Part shown: positions 34,357 through 43,041 of the stretch, piece by piece
Position numbering within the stretch: the first letter of the stretch is position 1
Layout of the letters: each line of letters opens with the position of its first letter
NCBI RefSeq assembly: GCF_002294995.1
Contig: NZ_NSGF01000020.1
Location: forward strand, 50,637-114,636
Direction: 5' to 3'
Source: Mesorhizobium sp. WSM3860
GTDB taxonomy: Bacteria > Pseudomonadota > Alphaproteobacteria > Rhizobiales > Rhizobiaceae
Length of the DNA stretch: 64,000 nucleotides
The notes under the pieces: model-generated
Seen by the model: the letters and a program-made list of their open reading frames with translations, nothing else
Told to the model about the DNA's origin: nothing
Database searches by the model: none
Position numbers and translations under genes: made by a program

Positions 34357-37300
34357 ATGAACAGCAAGCGGTCCTATCTCGATACACTCAACGCCGGCAG
34401 GCAGCGCCGGTCGCAGACCTCGCTGGAGGATCTGAGCCGCTCGCTCGAAACGCTCGAGCAGCGGCTGGAGCGGACGCGCAGCGACCCGCCCGAGCGCCCC
34501 GATCCGCGGCGACCGGCCGCCGAGCCGCGCTATGCCGCCGCGCAACCTTATGGTTCGCCGCGCTGGTACGAGGACTCCTACACCCCGCAGAGGGAACAAA
34601 ATCGCGGAACGCAAAACCGGGGGCCGCAGAACCCGGCGCCCGCCACTTCCGACTTCGCCCCCAACTATCAGGCCATTGCCCGCGACATCGACAGGGTGCG
34701 CGGACAGGAAGACGGCGTCGCTATGGTGGGCAAGATCGCGGTCGAACTGCGCGGACTGCGCGAGGAGTTGCGCCATCAGATGACCGCCGGCCTGCAGCGC
34801 GAATTCGACGCGCTGCGTGAGGATATCGATCGCGCCATGCAGGCGGCGAGCCAGCACGGCGCCCCCGCCGACAAGAACAGCGCCGAGCTCGGCCTCGAGT
34901 TCGAACGGCTTTCCGGCGCCATCCACACGCTTGCCGAAAAAAGCGACGATCGCAGCGTGAACCTGCTGCGGCTGGAGTTGGAGCAGGTCAAGGCGGCGCT
35001 CGACACGCTGGCGCGTGAGGAAAGCGTGCGGGCCGTCGACCAAAGCGTGCGGGCCGTCGACCGCCGCTGGGACGATTTCGATCGCCGCTGGAGCGCCTTC
35101 GAGGATCGCGTTGACGCCGACCAGCGCCAGCGCGCCGAGGGTCGCAACCTTTCGGCGCTTACCGACCGCCTCGAACAGATCAGCAGCGCGGTCAACAACC
35201 TGCCGCAATCGCTGTCGCTTGCCTCGCTGGAGGAAAAGGTGCGCACCCTCGCCGGCGCGGTCGACCGTTTCGCCAGCCAGCAGACGATGCGCGGCGGCGA
35301 GACGCTTGCCATGATCGACGAGCGGCTGGACGAGATCTCGCGCGCCATCGTCGCCTCGACGGTGGCCGCACAGGCCAATGCCTTCGATCCGGAAACCTTC
35401 GGCCGAATCGAGAAACGGATCGCCTCGCTGGCGGAGCAGATCGAGGAGGTCGCGCAGTCACGTCCCGGCGCCGAGGTCATCGACCGCCTCAACCTTCTGT
35501 CCAGCCGTGTGGACGAACTCGCCGGGCGCGCCCACCTGCCGGAGCAGGCGATGGAGCGTCTCGGCAGGCAGATTGCTTTGATCACCGACAAGATGGACAG
35601 CGCGCCGGCGATGCCCGACGCCGACCATATCTTCCAGGGCCTGGAGCAGCGCTTCGACGCGCTGTCCACGCTGCTCGAGCGCCGGCAGGGCGACGCCATC
35701 GAGCAGGGCAACATGCTGTTCCGCGACCTCGAGCGGCGGTTGGACGAAGTCGCCGACAGGCTCGATCAGCGCATGCGGCAGGACGACGGCGCCGGTATCA
35801 TGGAGGCGATCGACGCCCGCTTCACCGCGCTTGCCAAGCGCATCGAGACGCGCGCGCCCGATCCCGCCAACGAGATGGCGATCCGTGGTCTGGAAAGCCG
35901 GCTCGAGGACATTTCCAGCCGGCTGGAATCCTCCGCCGCGCAGGTCGCCGGCATCGATCCGGCGCTGATCCGCAGCCTGGAGTCGCAGGTGACCACCCTT
36001 TCGGCGCATCTTTCGAAGCCGAGCGCGCCACTGCCCGATTTCGAGGACATCAGCCCGCGCCTCCACGAGATCGAGAAGTCGCTGGCCGGCACGCGGGATT
36101 CCATACTCACCGTCGCGCGCGAAGCTGCGGAGAACGCCGTGCGGTCACTGGGCGAGTCGAGTTCCGGCACGGCTGCTTCCAACGCAGCCGCCGTGAGCGG
36201 GCTCGCGCAGGACCTGAAGACGCTCGAAGCGCTCACCCGCCGTTCCGACGAGCGCAATTCGCGCACGTTCGAGGCGATCCACGACACGCTGCTCAAGATC
36301 GTCGACCGGCTCGGCTCGCTGGAGGCCGAAGGTCCGAGTGAAGCGGTCAGCGAACTGATCGACGCGCAGCCAGGCGGCAAGCGGGCCGCCCGCACCGGCA
36401 AGATCGCCGTACAGGACGCGCCGTCGATGGATATCGACCAGCCGCTGCCACTGACCGGAGACATCGCCGATCTCGATGCGCGCGCCGCCTCCATCCTGCG
36501 CAACGATCCGGTTTCGCGAAACGAGCCGGCTGCACGAGGCGAACCTGTTACGCGTGGCGAACCTGTTACGCGTGGCGAACCTGTTATGCGTGGCGACGCC
36601 GCCGCTCGCACGCCCGCCGAGGCCGCGGCCGCCGCCGCAATGGCCGCGCTCGGATCGGGCGAGATTGGCGAAAAGGCCGAGGCGACCGGCCGCAAGAAGT
36701 CGATGTTCAGCGGCCTGGCGCGCGCCTTCAAGGGCAAGAAGAACGAGGACACGCCGCCGCTTGCCGGCTCGGCGCCGGCCGGCGACGTTCCGACCGTCGA
36801 CATTGATGAGCCGCTCGATCCCAGAGCCGCCAACCGGCCGCTCGAGCCCGGTTCCGGCGCGCCGGACCTCAACGCCATCATGAAGCGCGTACGCGACGAG
36901 CGCGGCGGTCAGCCGGCCAAGCGCAGCGAGACAGATGCCGCCAAGTCCGATTTCATCGCGGCCGCCCGCCGCGCGGCGCAGGCCGCCGCCGCGGAAGCCG
37001 ACGCGCTGAAGCGGCAGTCGACGATGACCGGCCCGGTGAAGGCGCTCAGAATCGGCGATCTGCTCAAGGCGCGGCGCAAGCCGATCCTGATGGCGGCGGC
37101 CGCAATCATGATGGCGCTGGCCGGCCTGCAGCTCGGCAAGGCCTTCTTCTCCGACCCCGCGCCGGTCGCCAGCAATGACGTCGCGCCGATGGTCTCCACC
37201 CAATCGGTCGAAACCGCCTCGCTCGATGCCAGCACGCCCAAGCCCGACACGGGCGCTGCGCAGCCCGAGAGCGCGCCGGCGCGTGTCGTCAGGCAGGCCG

Positions 37301-38514
37301 AGCCGTCGAAGGACGATCCAACACCACAGGCCCCCTTCCAGCCATCCGCACCCGAAATGCCCGCGGCCGCGGCGCCAGCCGAACCGGCGCCCGCCCCGGC
37401 GACTCTGTCCGCGCCAGCCCGCCCTGCGCCGATGGCTTCGGCGACACCTTCGGAGCCAGTCTCTCCGGCTGCGAACGGGCCTGCCATGGACAAGGATGGG
37501 GATGCGCAGCCCACCATCAGCGCGCCGGCGGCGAGCACAGCAGTGCCCGGCGTCGCGGCAGCCGGCGCTTCCTCGGCCGGCACGCCGGCAACCACGTCCG
37601 CCGACACCACGGGCACCGTCCCGCCGGCCGGCGGCCAGACGGCAGTCTCGGCCGCCAAGATCGATGTCCCGGCCGATATCGGTCCGGTGGCGCTGCACGA
37701 CGCGGCCGCAGGCGGCGATGCCAAGGCCCTGTTCGAGATCGGCTCGCGCTACGCGGAATCGCGCGGCGTCAAGGAAGACATGGCGGCGGCCGCCAAATGG
37801 TATGAAAAATCCGCCGAACTGGGCTTCGCGCCGGCCGAATACCGAATCGGCAATTTTTACGAGAAGGGCATCGGCGTCGCGCGCGACATCAAGAAAGCCA
37901 AGACCTACTACCAGCTCGCGGCGGAACAGGGCAACGCCAGCGCCATGCACAATCTGGCGGTTCTGTTCGCCATGGCGGCGGACGGCGTGACCGACAATGA
38001 GTCGGCCGCGCACTGGTTCCAGGAGGCGGCCGACCTCGGCGTCAAGGACAGCCAGTTCAATCTCGGCATCCTTTCGGCCAAGGGCGTCGGCATGAAGCAG
38101 AACCTCGAGGAATCCTACAAATGGTTCGCCCTCGTCGCCAAGACCGGCGACAAGGACGCCGCGGCCAAACGCGACGAGATCGCCAATGCGCTGAGGCCCG
38201 AGCAGCTCGAGCGGGCGCGCGCCGCCACGGACCTGTGGAGGGCAAAGCCGCTCAACGCGGCCACCAACTCGGCCGACATTCCGGAATCCTGGCAGGACAG
38301 CACGCCGCAGACCACCGCCAGCATCGACATGAAGAAGGCGGTGAAGAACATCCAGCTGATCCTCAACAAGAACGGCTATGATGCCGGCGGCGCCGACGGC
38401 GTGATGGGCGACAAGACCAAGAACGCCATCATGGCCTTTCAGACCGACAACAAGATGAAGCCGACCGGCGAGATCGATGCGCCGCTCGTCAAGGCGCTGC
38501 TTGCGCACAAATAA
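34357..38514 (+). CDS. podJ: PodJ-like polar localisation protein with Sel1 repeats and peptidoglycan-binding domain
   Basis: This is a 1385-residue pole-organising protein. Order of parts: about 700 coiled-coil residues (many LESRLE/ISSRLE heptads), a disordered region with hexapeptide repeats near 715-750, a membrane segment (ILMAAAAIMMALAGLQLGKA, near 910-930), a Pro/Ala-rich periplasmic stretch, four Sel1-like repeats (near 1115-1260) and a C-terminal peptidoglycan-binding domain (NIQLILNKNGYDAGG...DGVMGDKTKNAIMAFQ). That matches PodJ of Agrobacterium, Sinorhizobium and Caulobacter. The start at MNSKRSYLD lies 38 codons inside the open frame and gives the family N-terminus. Confidence 0.88.
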   Translation: MNSKRSYLDTLNAGRQRRSQTSLEDLSRSLETLEQRLERTRSDPPERPDPRRPAAEPRYAAAQPYGSPRWYEDSYTPQREQNRGTQNRGPQNPAPATSDFAPNYQAIARDIDRVRGQEDGVAMVGKIAVELRGLREELRHQMTAGLQREFDALREDIDRAMQAASQHGAPADKNSAELGLEFERLSGAIHTLAEKSDDRSVNLLRLELEQVKAALDTLAREESVRAVDQSVRAVDRRWDDFDRRWSAFEDRVDADQRQRAEGRNLSALTDRLEQISSAVNNLPQSLSLASLEEKVRTLAGAVDRFASQQTMRGGETLAMIDERLDEISRAIVASTVAAQANAFDPETFGRIEKRIASLAEQIEEVAQSRPGAEVIDRLNLLSSRVDELAGRAHLPEQAMERLGRQIALITDKMDSAPAMPDADHIFQGLEQRFDALSTLLERRQGDAIEQGNMLFRDLERRLDEVADRLDQRMRQDDGAGIMEAIDARFTALAKRIETRAPDPANEMAIRGLESRLEDISSRLESSAAQVAGIDPALIRSLESQVTTLSAHLSKPSAPLPDFEDISPRLHEIEKSLAGTRDSILTVAREAAENAVRSLGESSSGTAASNAAAVSGLAQDLKTLEALTRRSDERNSRTFEAIHDTLLKIVDRLGSLEAEGPSEAVSELIDAQPGGKRAARTGKIAVQDAPSMDIDQPLPLTGDIADLDARAASILRNDPVSRNEPAARGEPVTRGEPVTRGEPVMRGDAAARTPAEAAAAAAMAALGSGEIGEKAEATGRKKSMFSGLARAFKGKKNEDTPPLAGSAPAGDVPTVDIDEPLDPRAANRPLEPGSGAPDLNAIMKRVRDERGGQPAKRSETDAAKSDFIAAARRAAQAAAAEADALKRQSTMTGPVKALRIGDLLKARRKPILMAAAAIMMALAGLQLGKAFFSDPAPVASNDVAPMVSTQSVETASLDASTPKPDTGAAQPESAPARVVRQAEPSKDDPTPQAPFQPSAPEMPAAAAPAEPAPAPATLSAPARPAPMASATPSEPVSPAANGPAMDKDGDAQPTISAPAASTAVPGVAAAGASSAGTPATTSADTTGTVPPAGGQTAVSAAKIDVPADIGPVALHDAAAGGDAKALFEIGSRYAESRGVKEDMAAAAKWYEKSAELGFAPAEYRIGNFYEKGIGVARDIKKAKTYYQLAAEQGNASAMHNLAVLFAMAADGVTDNESAAHWFQEAADLGVKDSQFNLGILSAKGVGMKQNLEESYKWFALVAKTGDKDAAAKRDEIANALRPEQLERARAATDLWRAKPLNAATNSADIPESWQDSTPQTTASIDMKKAVKNIQLILNKNGYDAGGADGVMGDKTKNAIMAFQTDNKMKPTGEIDAPLVKALLAHK
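35020..35061 (+). repeat. 21-bp tandem duplication inside podJ
   Basis: Two adjacent 21-base units differ by one base and encode ESVRAVD and QSVRAVD in the coiled-coil region. The length is seven residues, exactly one heptad, so the insert does not disturb the coiled-coil register. Confidence 0.85.
36541..36594 (+). repeat. 18-bp tandem repeat (three copies) inside podJ
   Basis: Three units of GAACCTGTTACGCGTGGC encode EPVTRG, EPVTRG and EPVMRG. Degenerate flanking hexapeptides (NDPVSR, NEPAAR, GDAAAR) extend the pattern to about six. It lies in the disordered region before the membrane segment and is a candidate length-variable site. Confidence 0.9.
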
Positions 38515-38585
38515 CGGCAGGGGCGTCGCTTCCGCGACGGCTTGCCACAGATTTGCCTGTTAACTGATTGAGACGGTTTTCGTTT

Positions 38586-38622
38586 CGGCGCGGCGCCGGG
38601 GTTTGACCCTGGCGCCGCGCCG
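38586..38622 (+). terminator. GC-rich 12-bp hairpin after podJ
   Basis: CGGCGCGGCGCC and GGCGCCGCGCCG pair perfectly, with an inner GGG/CCC extension. It lies about 70 bases after the podJ stop. No T-run follows, so intrinsic termination is not certain. Confidence 0.5.
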
Positions 38623-38704
38623 CGCAAGAAAAAATTGGCTTTTCGGTGCGAAACTGCCGGGGACGGCGGCATTCGCCGACAGGCAAACTGATCGAGACAG
38701 ACGG

Positions 38705-39622
38705 GTGGGCATCTATCTCCCGATCGCGGAAATTTCCGTCAACGTCTTCGTGCTGCTCGCGATGGGCGCGGCGGTGGGTTTTCTGTCGGGCATGTTCGGG
38801 GTCGGCGGCGGCTTCCTGATCACGCCGCTCCTGATCTTCTACAACATCCCGCCGGCGATCGCGGTGGCCACGGGCGCCAACCAGGTCATAGCCTCCTCCT
38901 TTTCCGGCGCGCTGTCGCACTTCAAGCGCGGCACGCTCGACTTCAAGCTCGGCGGGGTGCTTCTGGCCGGCGGCATCGTCGGCTCGACCGCCGGCATCTA
39001 TGTCTTTGCGCTGCTGCGCCGGCTTGGCCAGTTGGACCTCTTCATCTCTCTGCTATACGTCGCGCTGCTCGGAACGGTCGGCGGGCTGATGCTTGTCGAG
39101 AGCGTCAACGCGCTGCGCGCCAGCCGCAGCGGCGCGGCGCCGGTGCTGAAGAAATCCGGTCAGCACAACTGGATCCACCGGCTGCCGTTCAAGATGCGCT
39201 TCCGCGCCTCGAAGCTGTTCGTCAGCGTCATCCCGGTGCTCGGCCTCGGCGCGGCAATCGGCTTCCTGTCGTCGATCATGGGCGTCGGCGGCGGCTTCAT
39301 CATGGTGCCGGCGCTGATCTACCTGCTCAAGGTGCCGACCAACGTCGTTATCGGCACCTCGCTGTTCCAGATCATCTTCACCTCGGCCTACACCACGCTG
39401 GTGCATGCCACCACCAACCAGACCGTCGACGTGATCCTGGCCTTCTTGCTGATGGCGGGCGGCGTTGCCGGCGCGCAATATGGCGCCAAGGCGGGCCAGC
39501 GGCTGCGGGGCGAGCAGTTGCGGGCGCTGCTGGCGCTGTTGGTTCTGGCCGTCGCCATCCGCCTGGCAATCGACCTTTTCGTGACGCCGCCCAATCGCTA
39601 TTCGCTCGCGGGCCTGACCTGA
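38705..39622 (+). CDS. tauE: TauE/SafE family sulfite exporter-like membrane protein
   Basis: This is a 305-residue integral membrane protein of the TauE/SafE (TSUP) family, which exports sulfite or other sulfur anions. Two homologous halves each begin with the family glycine motif: GAAVGFLSGMFGVGGGFLITP near residue 20 and GAAIGFLSSIMGVGGGFIMVPA near residue 185. The open frame is 34 codons longer, but a GTG giving VGIYLPIAEISVNVF matches the expected N-terminus. It overlaps the next gene by one base, and the SoeABC-like sulfite dehydrogenase lies 3.4 kb downstream, supporting a sulfite role. Confidence 0.82.
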   Translation: MGIYLPIAEISVNVFVLLAMGAAVGFLSGMFGVGGGFLITPLLIFYNIPPAIAVATGANQVIASSFSGALSHFKRGTLDFKLGGVLLAGGIVGSTAGIYVFALLRRLGQLDLFISLLYVALLGTVGGLMLVESVNALRASRSGAAPVLKKSGQHNWIHRLPFKMRFRASKLFVSVIPVLGLGAAIGFLSSIMGVGGGFIMVPALIYLLKVPTNVVIGTSLFQIIFTSAYTTLVHATTNQTVDVILAFLLMAGGVAGAQYGAKAGQRLRGEQLRALLALLVLAVAIRLAIDLFVTPPNRYSLAGLT

Positions 39623-40410
39623 TGGGACCGTTGAGAGCGTTCGCAGCCGCCATCCTGTCGCTCGCTGCCGCAGCACTGCCGGCGGCGGCGCAGACGCCGG
39701 CGACGGAAAGCATCCAGATCGGCTTGTCGACCGACGCCATTTCGATCACTGCCGGTTTTTCCGGCGCTGACCTCACCATTTTCGGCTCGCTGGAAAATCC
39801 CGATCCGCTGGTCGCTCGCCAGGGACGCTATGATGTCATCGTCGTGCTGGAGGGTCCCGCCCGCCCCGTCGTCGTGCGCCGCAAGGACAGGGTGCTGGGC
39901 GTCTGGATCAATCTGGAATCGGAGACTTTCGAGAATGTGCCGGTGTCCTATTCGGTGGCGACGACCCGTCCGCTGCAGGACATCACCGAGCCGAACAGCT
40001 ACAAGCAGCTGTCGCTTGGCGCCTCGAACCTCTACATGCAACCGGCCGAGCCCAGCGACAGCCCCATGACGATCGAGGAATTCACCTCGGCACTTCGCGA
40101 GCGCAAGGCGGCGACCGGCCTCTACAGCGAGAATGTCGGCGGCGTCCAGTTCCTGTCGCAGAACCTGTTCCGCGCCACCGTCCGTCTCGCGCCCAACATC
40201 CCGGTCGGCACGCACAAGGCGCGCGCCTTCCTGTTCAAGAGCGGCATGTTCGTGAAGGAGAGCTCGGCCCAGCTCGAAATCCGCAAGTCCGGTTTCGAAC
40301 AGTCGATCTTCCGCGTCGCGCACGATTATTCCTTCCTCTATGGCGTGTTCGCCGTGTCGCTTGCCATGCTCACCGGCTGGCTCGGACGCATCGTCTTCCG
40401 CAAGGATTGA
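39622..40410 (+). CDS. TIGR02186 family membrane protein
   Basis: This is a 262-residue protein with a signal peptide (FAAAILSLAAAALPAAAQTP), an extended beta-rich exported domain (LTIFGSLENPDPLVARQGRYDVIVVLEGP; KDRVLGVWINLES) and one C-terminal membrane helix (FLYGVFAVSLAMLTGWLG). That matches TIGR02186, an alphaproteobacterial family regularly found next to TauE-type exporters. Function unknown; the one-base overlap suggests an accessory role with the exporter. Confidence 0.8.
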   Translation: MGPLRAFAAAILSLAAAALPAAAQTPATESIQIGLSTDAISITAGFSGADLTIFGSLENPDPLVARQGRYDVIVVLEGPARPVVVRRKDRVLGVWINLESETFENVPVSYSVATTRPLQDITEPNSYKQLSLGASNLYMQPAEPSDSPMTIEEFTSALRERKAATGLYSENVGGVQFLSQNLFRATVRLAPNIPVGTHKARAFLFKSGMFVKESSAQLEIRKSGFEQSIFRVAHDYSFLYGVFAVSLAMLTGWLGRIVFRKD

Positions 40411-40581
40411 CGTTTTTCGCGGAATGAGGGTTCCCCTTTTCCCGGATTTGGGATAAGTCGCCGCCTCCCAGCTCGGGGACAAGCACACATTCAATTCGGC
40501 AGAGCGGTCCGGCGACCGGATGACGGCGCGTTGTCCGACGCCGGCGATGCGCCGCGACGAAACCAATTACGGGAGGCTGCT

Positions 40582-41838
40582 ATGCATCCAGCATTCGGCG
40601 GCATCGATTTCGGCACGTCCAATTCCACAGTGGGCGTGATCCGCGACGGCCGGGCGCGACTGGTGGCGCTGGAGGGCGAACAGCCCACCTTGCCGAGCGC
40701 CGTCTTCTTCAACTTCGAGGACGGCCACACCTATTTCGGCCGTCGCGCGATCGCCGACTACACCGACAGCGTCGAGGGCCGGCTGATGCGCTCGCTGAAA
40801 AGCGTTCTCGGCAGCTCTTTAGCCAACGAGAAGACGCGCATCAAGGCGCGCCTGATCGGCTTCACCGACATCATCGGGTTTTTCATCAGCCATTTGAAGA
40901 AGCGGCTGGAAGAGGACGCCGGCGGCCCGGTCGAACGCGTCGTGCTCGGCCGGCCCGTGCAGTTCGTCGATGACGATGCCGACGCCGACGCCAAGGCGCA
41001 AAGCGAGCTCGAAAAGGCGGCGCGCGCGCAAGGCTTCAGGCACATCGCCTTCCAGTTCGAGCCGATCGCGGCGGCGCTCGATTACGAACAGAACGTCGCC
41101 CGCGAAGAGCTGGCGCTGATCGTCGATATGGGCGGCGGCACCTCCGACTTCTCGATCGTGCGTGTCTCACCGGAGCGCGCCCGCTCGGACGACCGCAAGG
41201 GCGACATATTGGCCAATCGCGGCACCCATATCGGCGGCACGGATTTCGACCGGCTGCTCAGCATCGCCCATATCATGCCCGAGCTCGGCTATCTGACGCC
41301 GACCAAGGACGGCAAGCGCAATCTGCCGGCAAGTTATTTCATCGACCTCGCGACCTGGCAGCGCATCAACCTCGTCTACACCGCGAAGGCGATGTCGGAT
41401 TTGAAGCAGATCCGCTTCGAGGCCGAGCGCGCCGATCTGGTCGACCGTTTCATCCACATCGTCGAGCATCGTTACGGGCACGCGATGGCCGGCCTGGTCG
41501 AAAGGGCCAAGATCACGCTGACAGACCAATCCTCGGCCGAGGTGAAGGTGTCGCTGCCCGGCGCACGCTTCGCGGCCGAGATCACGCGCGCCGGCCTCGA
41601 AGAGACGATCGGCGGCGACATCGAACGGGTGGCCGCGACGGTCAGGCAGACGATCGCCGATGCAGGCGTTCGAGCTTCGGCCATCACCGCCGTGTTCCTT
41701 ACCGGCGGTTCGACGGCGATCCCGCTGGCAAAGCGGCGGATCCTTTCGCTTGTGCCGCAGGCCTCGGTCATCGAAGGCGACATGTTCGGCTCGGTCGGGC
41801 TTGGGCTCGCGCTTGATGCGCGACGCAAATTCGCCTGA
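40582..41838 (+). CDS. Hsp70 family protein, YegD-like
   Basis: This is a 418-residue actin-fold ATPase of the YegD type. Nucleotide motifs are GGIDFGTSNSTVGVI near residue 7, LIVDMGGGTSDFSIV near residue 175 and AVFLTGGSTAIPLAKRRI near residue 375. The DnaK substrate-binding domain and lid are absent, as in YegD. GGGAGG lies six bases before the ATG. It follows the TIGR02186 gene by 171 bases. A chaperone-like function is assumed from the family, and the client is unknown. Confidence 0.85.
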   Translation: MHPAFGGIDFGTSNSTVGVIRDGRARLVALEGEQPTLPSAVFFNFEDGHTYFGRRAIADYTDSVEGRLMRSLKSVLGSSLANEKTRIKARLIGFTDIIGFFISHLKKRLEEDAGGPVERVVLGRPVQFVDDDADADAKAQSELEKAARAQGFRHIAFQFEPIAAALDYEQNVAREELALIVDMGGGTSDFSIVRVSPERARSDDRKGDILANRGTHIGGTDFDRLLSIAHIMPELGYLTPTKDGKRNLPASYFIDLATWQRINLVYTAKAMSDLKQIRFEAERADLVDRFIHIVEHRYGHAMAGLVERAKITLTDQSSAEVKVSLPGARFAAEITRAGLEETIGGDIERVAATVRQTIADAGVRASAITAVFLTGGSTAIPLAKRRILSLVPQASVIEGDMFGSVGLGLALDARRKFA

Positions 41839-41850
41839 CGCTTCCTTGCC

Positions 41851-42759
41851 CTAGCCCCTGCCCGTCGACGACGCGTCCTGCTTGCCGGTGAGATGCGCCT
41901 TGAGCGCCATTTGCGCGAGGCTCGCCTGCCGGTCGCGATGGGTAATCATGGCGAAATCGCGTTTCGGCAGATCGACCGGCACGGATCGCAAGCTGCCTTC
42001 CGCCAGCGAGCGCGCGATGACGAGCTCGGAAATTATGGTCGCGCCGGCACCAGCCTCCACCGCCTGACGCACAGCCTCGTTGCTGGGCAGGACAAGAAAG
42101 ATCTGCAACTCCGCCGGCGGAACTCCTTCACTGCGCGCAAAATCCTCCAGCGCCTCGCGCGTGCCCGACCCGCCCTCCCTGATGATCCAGCGCAACGACC
42201 TGATGTCGAGGTTTCCCGCCGGCGTCGTCGGAAGCTCGGGATGTGAGCCTGCCACGACCAGCATGGGGCGATCCTCATCGACGGTGGCGCGCCGCAATAT
42301 GTCGGACTCGGTGCGGCCCTCGACCAGCCCGAAATCGGCCCGGCCGTCCAGCACATTGGTTTCCACTTGCCGCGTGTTGCCGATGGTGACGCTCAGGCGC
42401 ACAGCCGGATAGGCCTCGTGAAAGGACGCCAGGCGCCGCGGCAGCCAGTAGCTGGCGATGGTCTGGCTGGCCGATATCGACAGGCTGCCGGTGATGGTCT
42501 GGGAAACATGCTCCAGCACGTTGTGGGCAGCCGCTGCCCGTTCCAGAACAGCCTTGGCTTCGGGCAGGAACCGGTGGCCGGTCTGCGCGAGCTCGATGTT
42601 GCGGCCGACCCGGTTGAACAGCCGCACGCCATGCTGGCTTTCAAGCGCGCGGATGGCGGCGGAGGCGGCGGATTGCGAGATGCCGAGCAGGTCGGCCGCC
42701 TTGGTCATATGGCCATGCTCGGCGACGGCGACGAAGATGCGAAGCTGATCGAGGGTCAT
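41851..42759 (-). CDS. LysR family transcriptional regulator
   Basis: This is a 302-residue LysR protein. The helix-turn-helix is MTKAADLLGISQSAASAAIRALE, residues 18-40, followed by the effector domain (SLSISASQTIASYWLPRRLASF; IIREGGSGTREALEDFA). The Ser/Thr-Gly-Thr stretch in the effector domain resembles CysB/Cbl-type regulators. It is divergent from the small ORF and soeABC-like genes across 123 bases, so it is the likely regulator of that operon. It ends 12 bases from the convergent Hsp70 gene. Confidence 0.88.
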   Translation of the reverse strand: MTLDQLRIFVAVAEHGHMTKAADLLGISQSAASAAIRALESQHGVRLFNRVGRNIELAQTGHRFLPEAKAVLERAAAAHNVLEHVSQTITGSLSISASQTIASYWLPRRLASFHEAYPAVRLSVTIGNTRQVETNVLDGRADFGLVEGRTESDILRRATVDEDRPMLVVAGSHPELPTTPAGNLDIRSLRWIIREGGSGTREALEDFARSEGVPPAELQIFLVLPSNEAVRQAVEAGAGATIISELVIARSLAEGSLRSVPVDLPKRDFAMITHRDRQASLAQMALKAHLTGKQDASSTGRG

Positions 42760-42803
42760 GGCCAACTAAGAAGCAAAATCGATCGGAATTACAAGAGCGG
42801 CTT

Positions 42804-42832
42804 GTTAGACAGATTAATCGCTTTGTTCTAAC
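42804..42832. promoter_or_regulatory. Candidate LysR operator between lysR and the soe operon
   Basis: GTTAGA-N17-TCTAAC is an inverted repeat in the AT-rich part of the divergent intergenic region, with TTAATC near its centre. Its place suits autoregulation of the LysR gene and activation of the operon. The arms are short. Confidence 0.35.
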
Positions 42833-42882
42833 TTTTTACCCGAGCTTGGAAAAAATTGGCCGTTCTGCCGCCAAGGTTGGAA

Positions 42883-43041
42883 ATGATCGGGCGCTTCAAA
42901 TCTCTGTTCGCGCATTGGAGCCGCCAGCTGAAGCGGCAGTTCGCCGGCGACCGCTACCATCCTGAGCTGCACTATATGCGCGGGCCCGGTCCGAAGACCA
43001 AAGCCAAGATGGCAAGCGGCAAGAGCGTTCGCGGATCATGA
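42883..43041 (+). CDS. Small basic protein coupled to soeA
   Basis: This is a 52-residue basic protein (MIGRFKSLFAHWSRQLKRQ at the start, ending KTKAKMASGKSVRGS). It overlaps the soeA start as ATGA, so its translation is probably coupled. I do not recognise a family. The amphipathic, Lys/Arg-rich sequence and operon position could fit an accessory or assembly factor of the molybdoenzyme, which is inference only. It could instead be a leader ORF that only sets soeA translation. Confidence 0.55.
   Translation: MIGRFKSLFAHWSRQLKRQFAGDRYHPELHYMRGPGPKTKAKMASGKSVRGS

Noticed and set aside
36145..38508. 787-codon open frame on the minus strand
   Set aside because: It is fully antisense to podJ and encodes low-complexity Gly/Arg/Val sequence with no recognisable motif.
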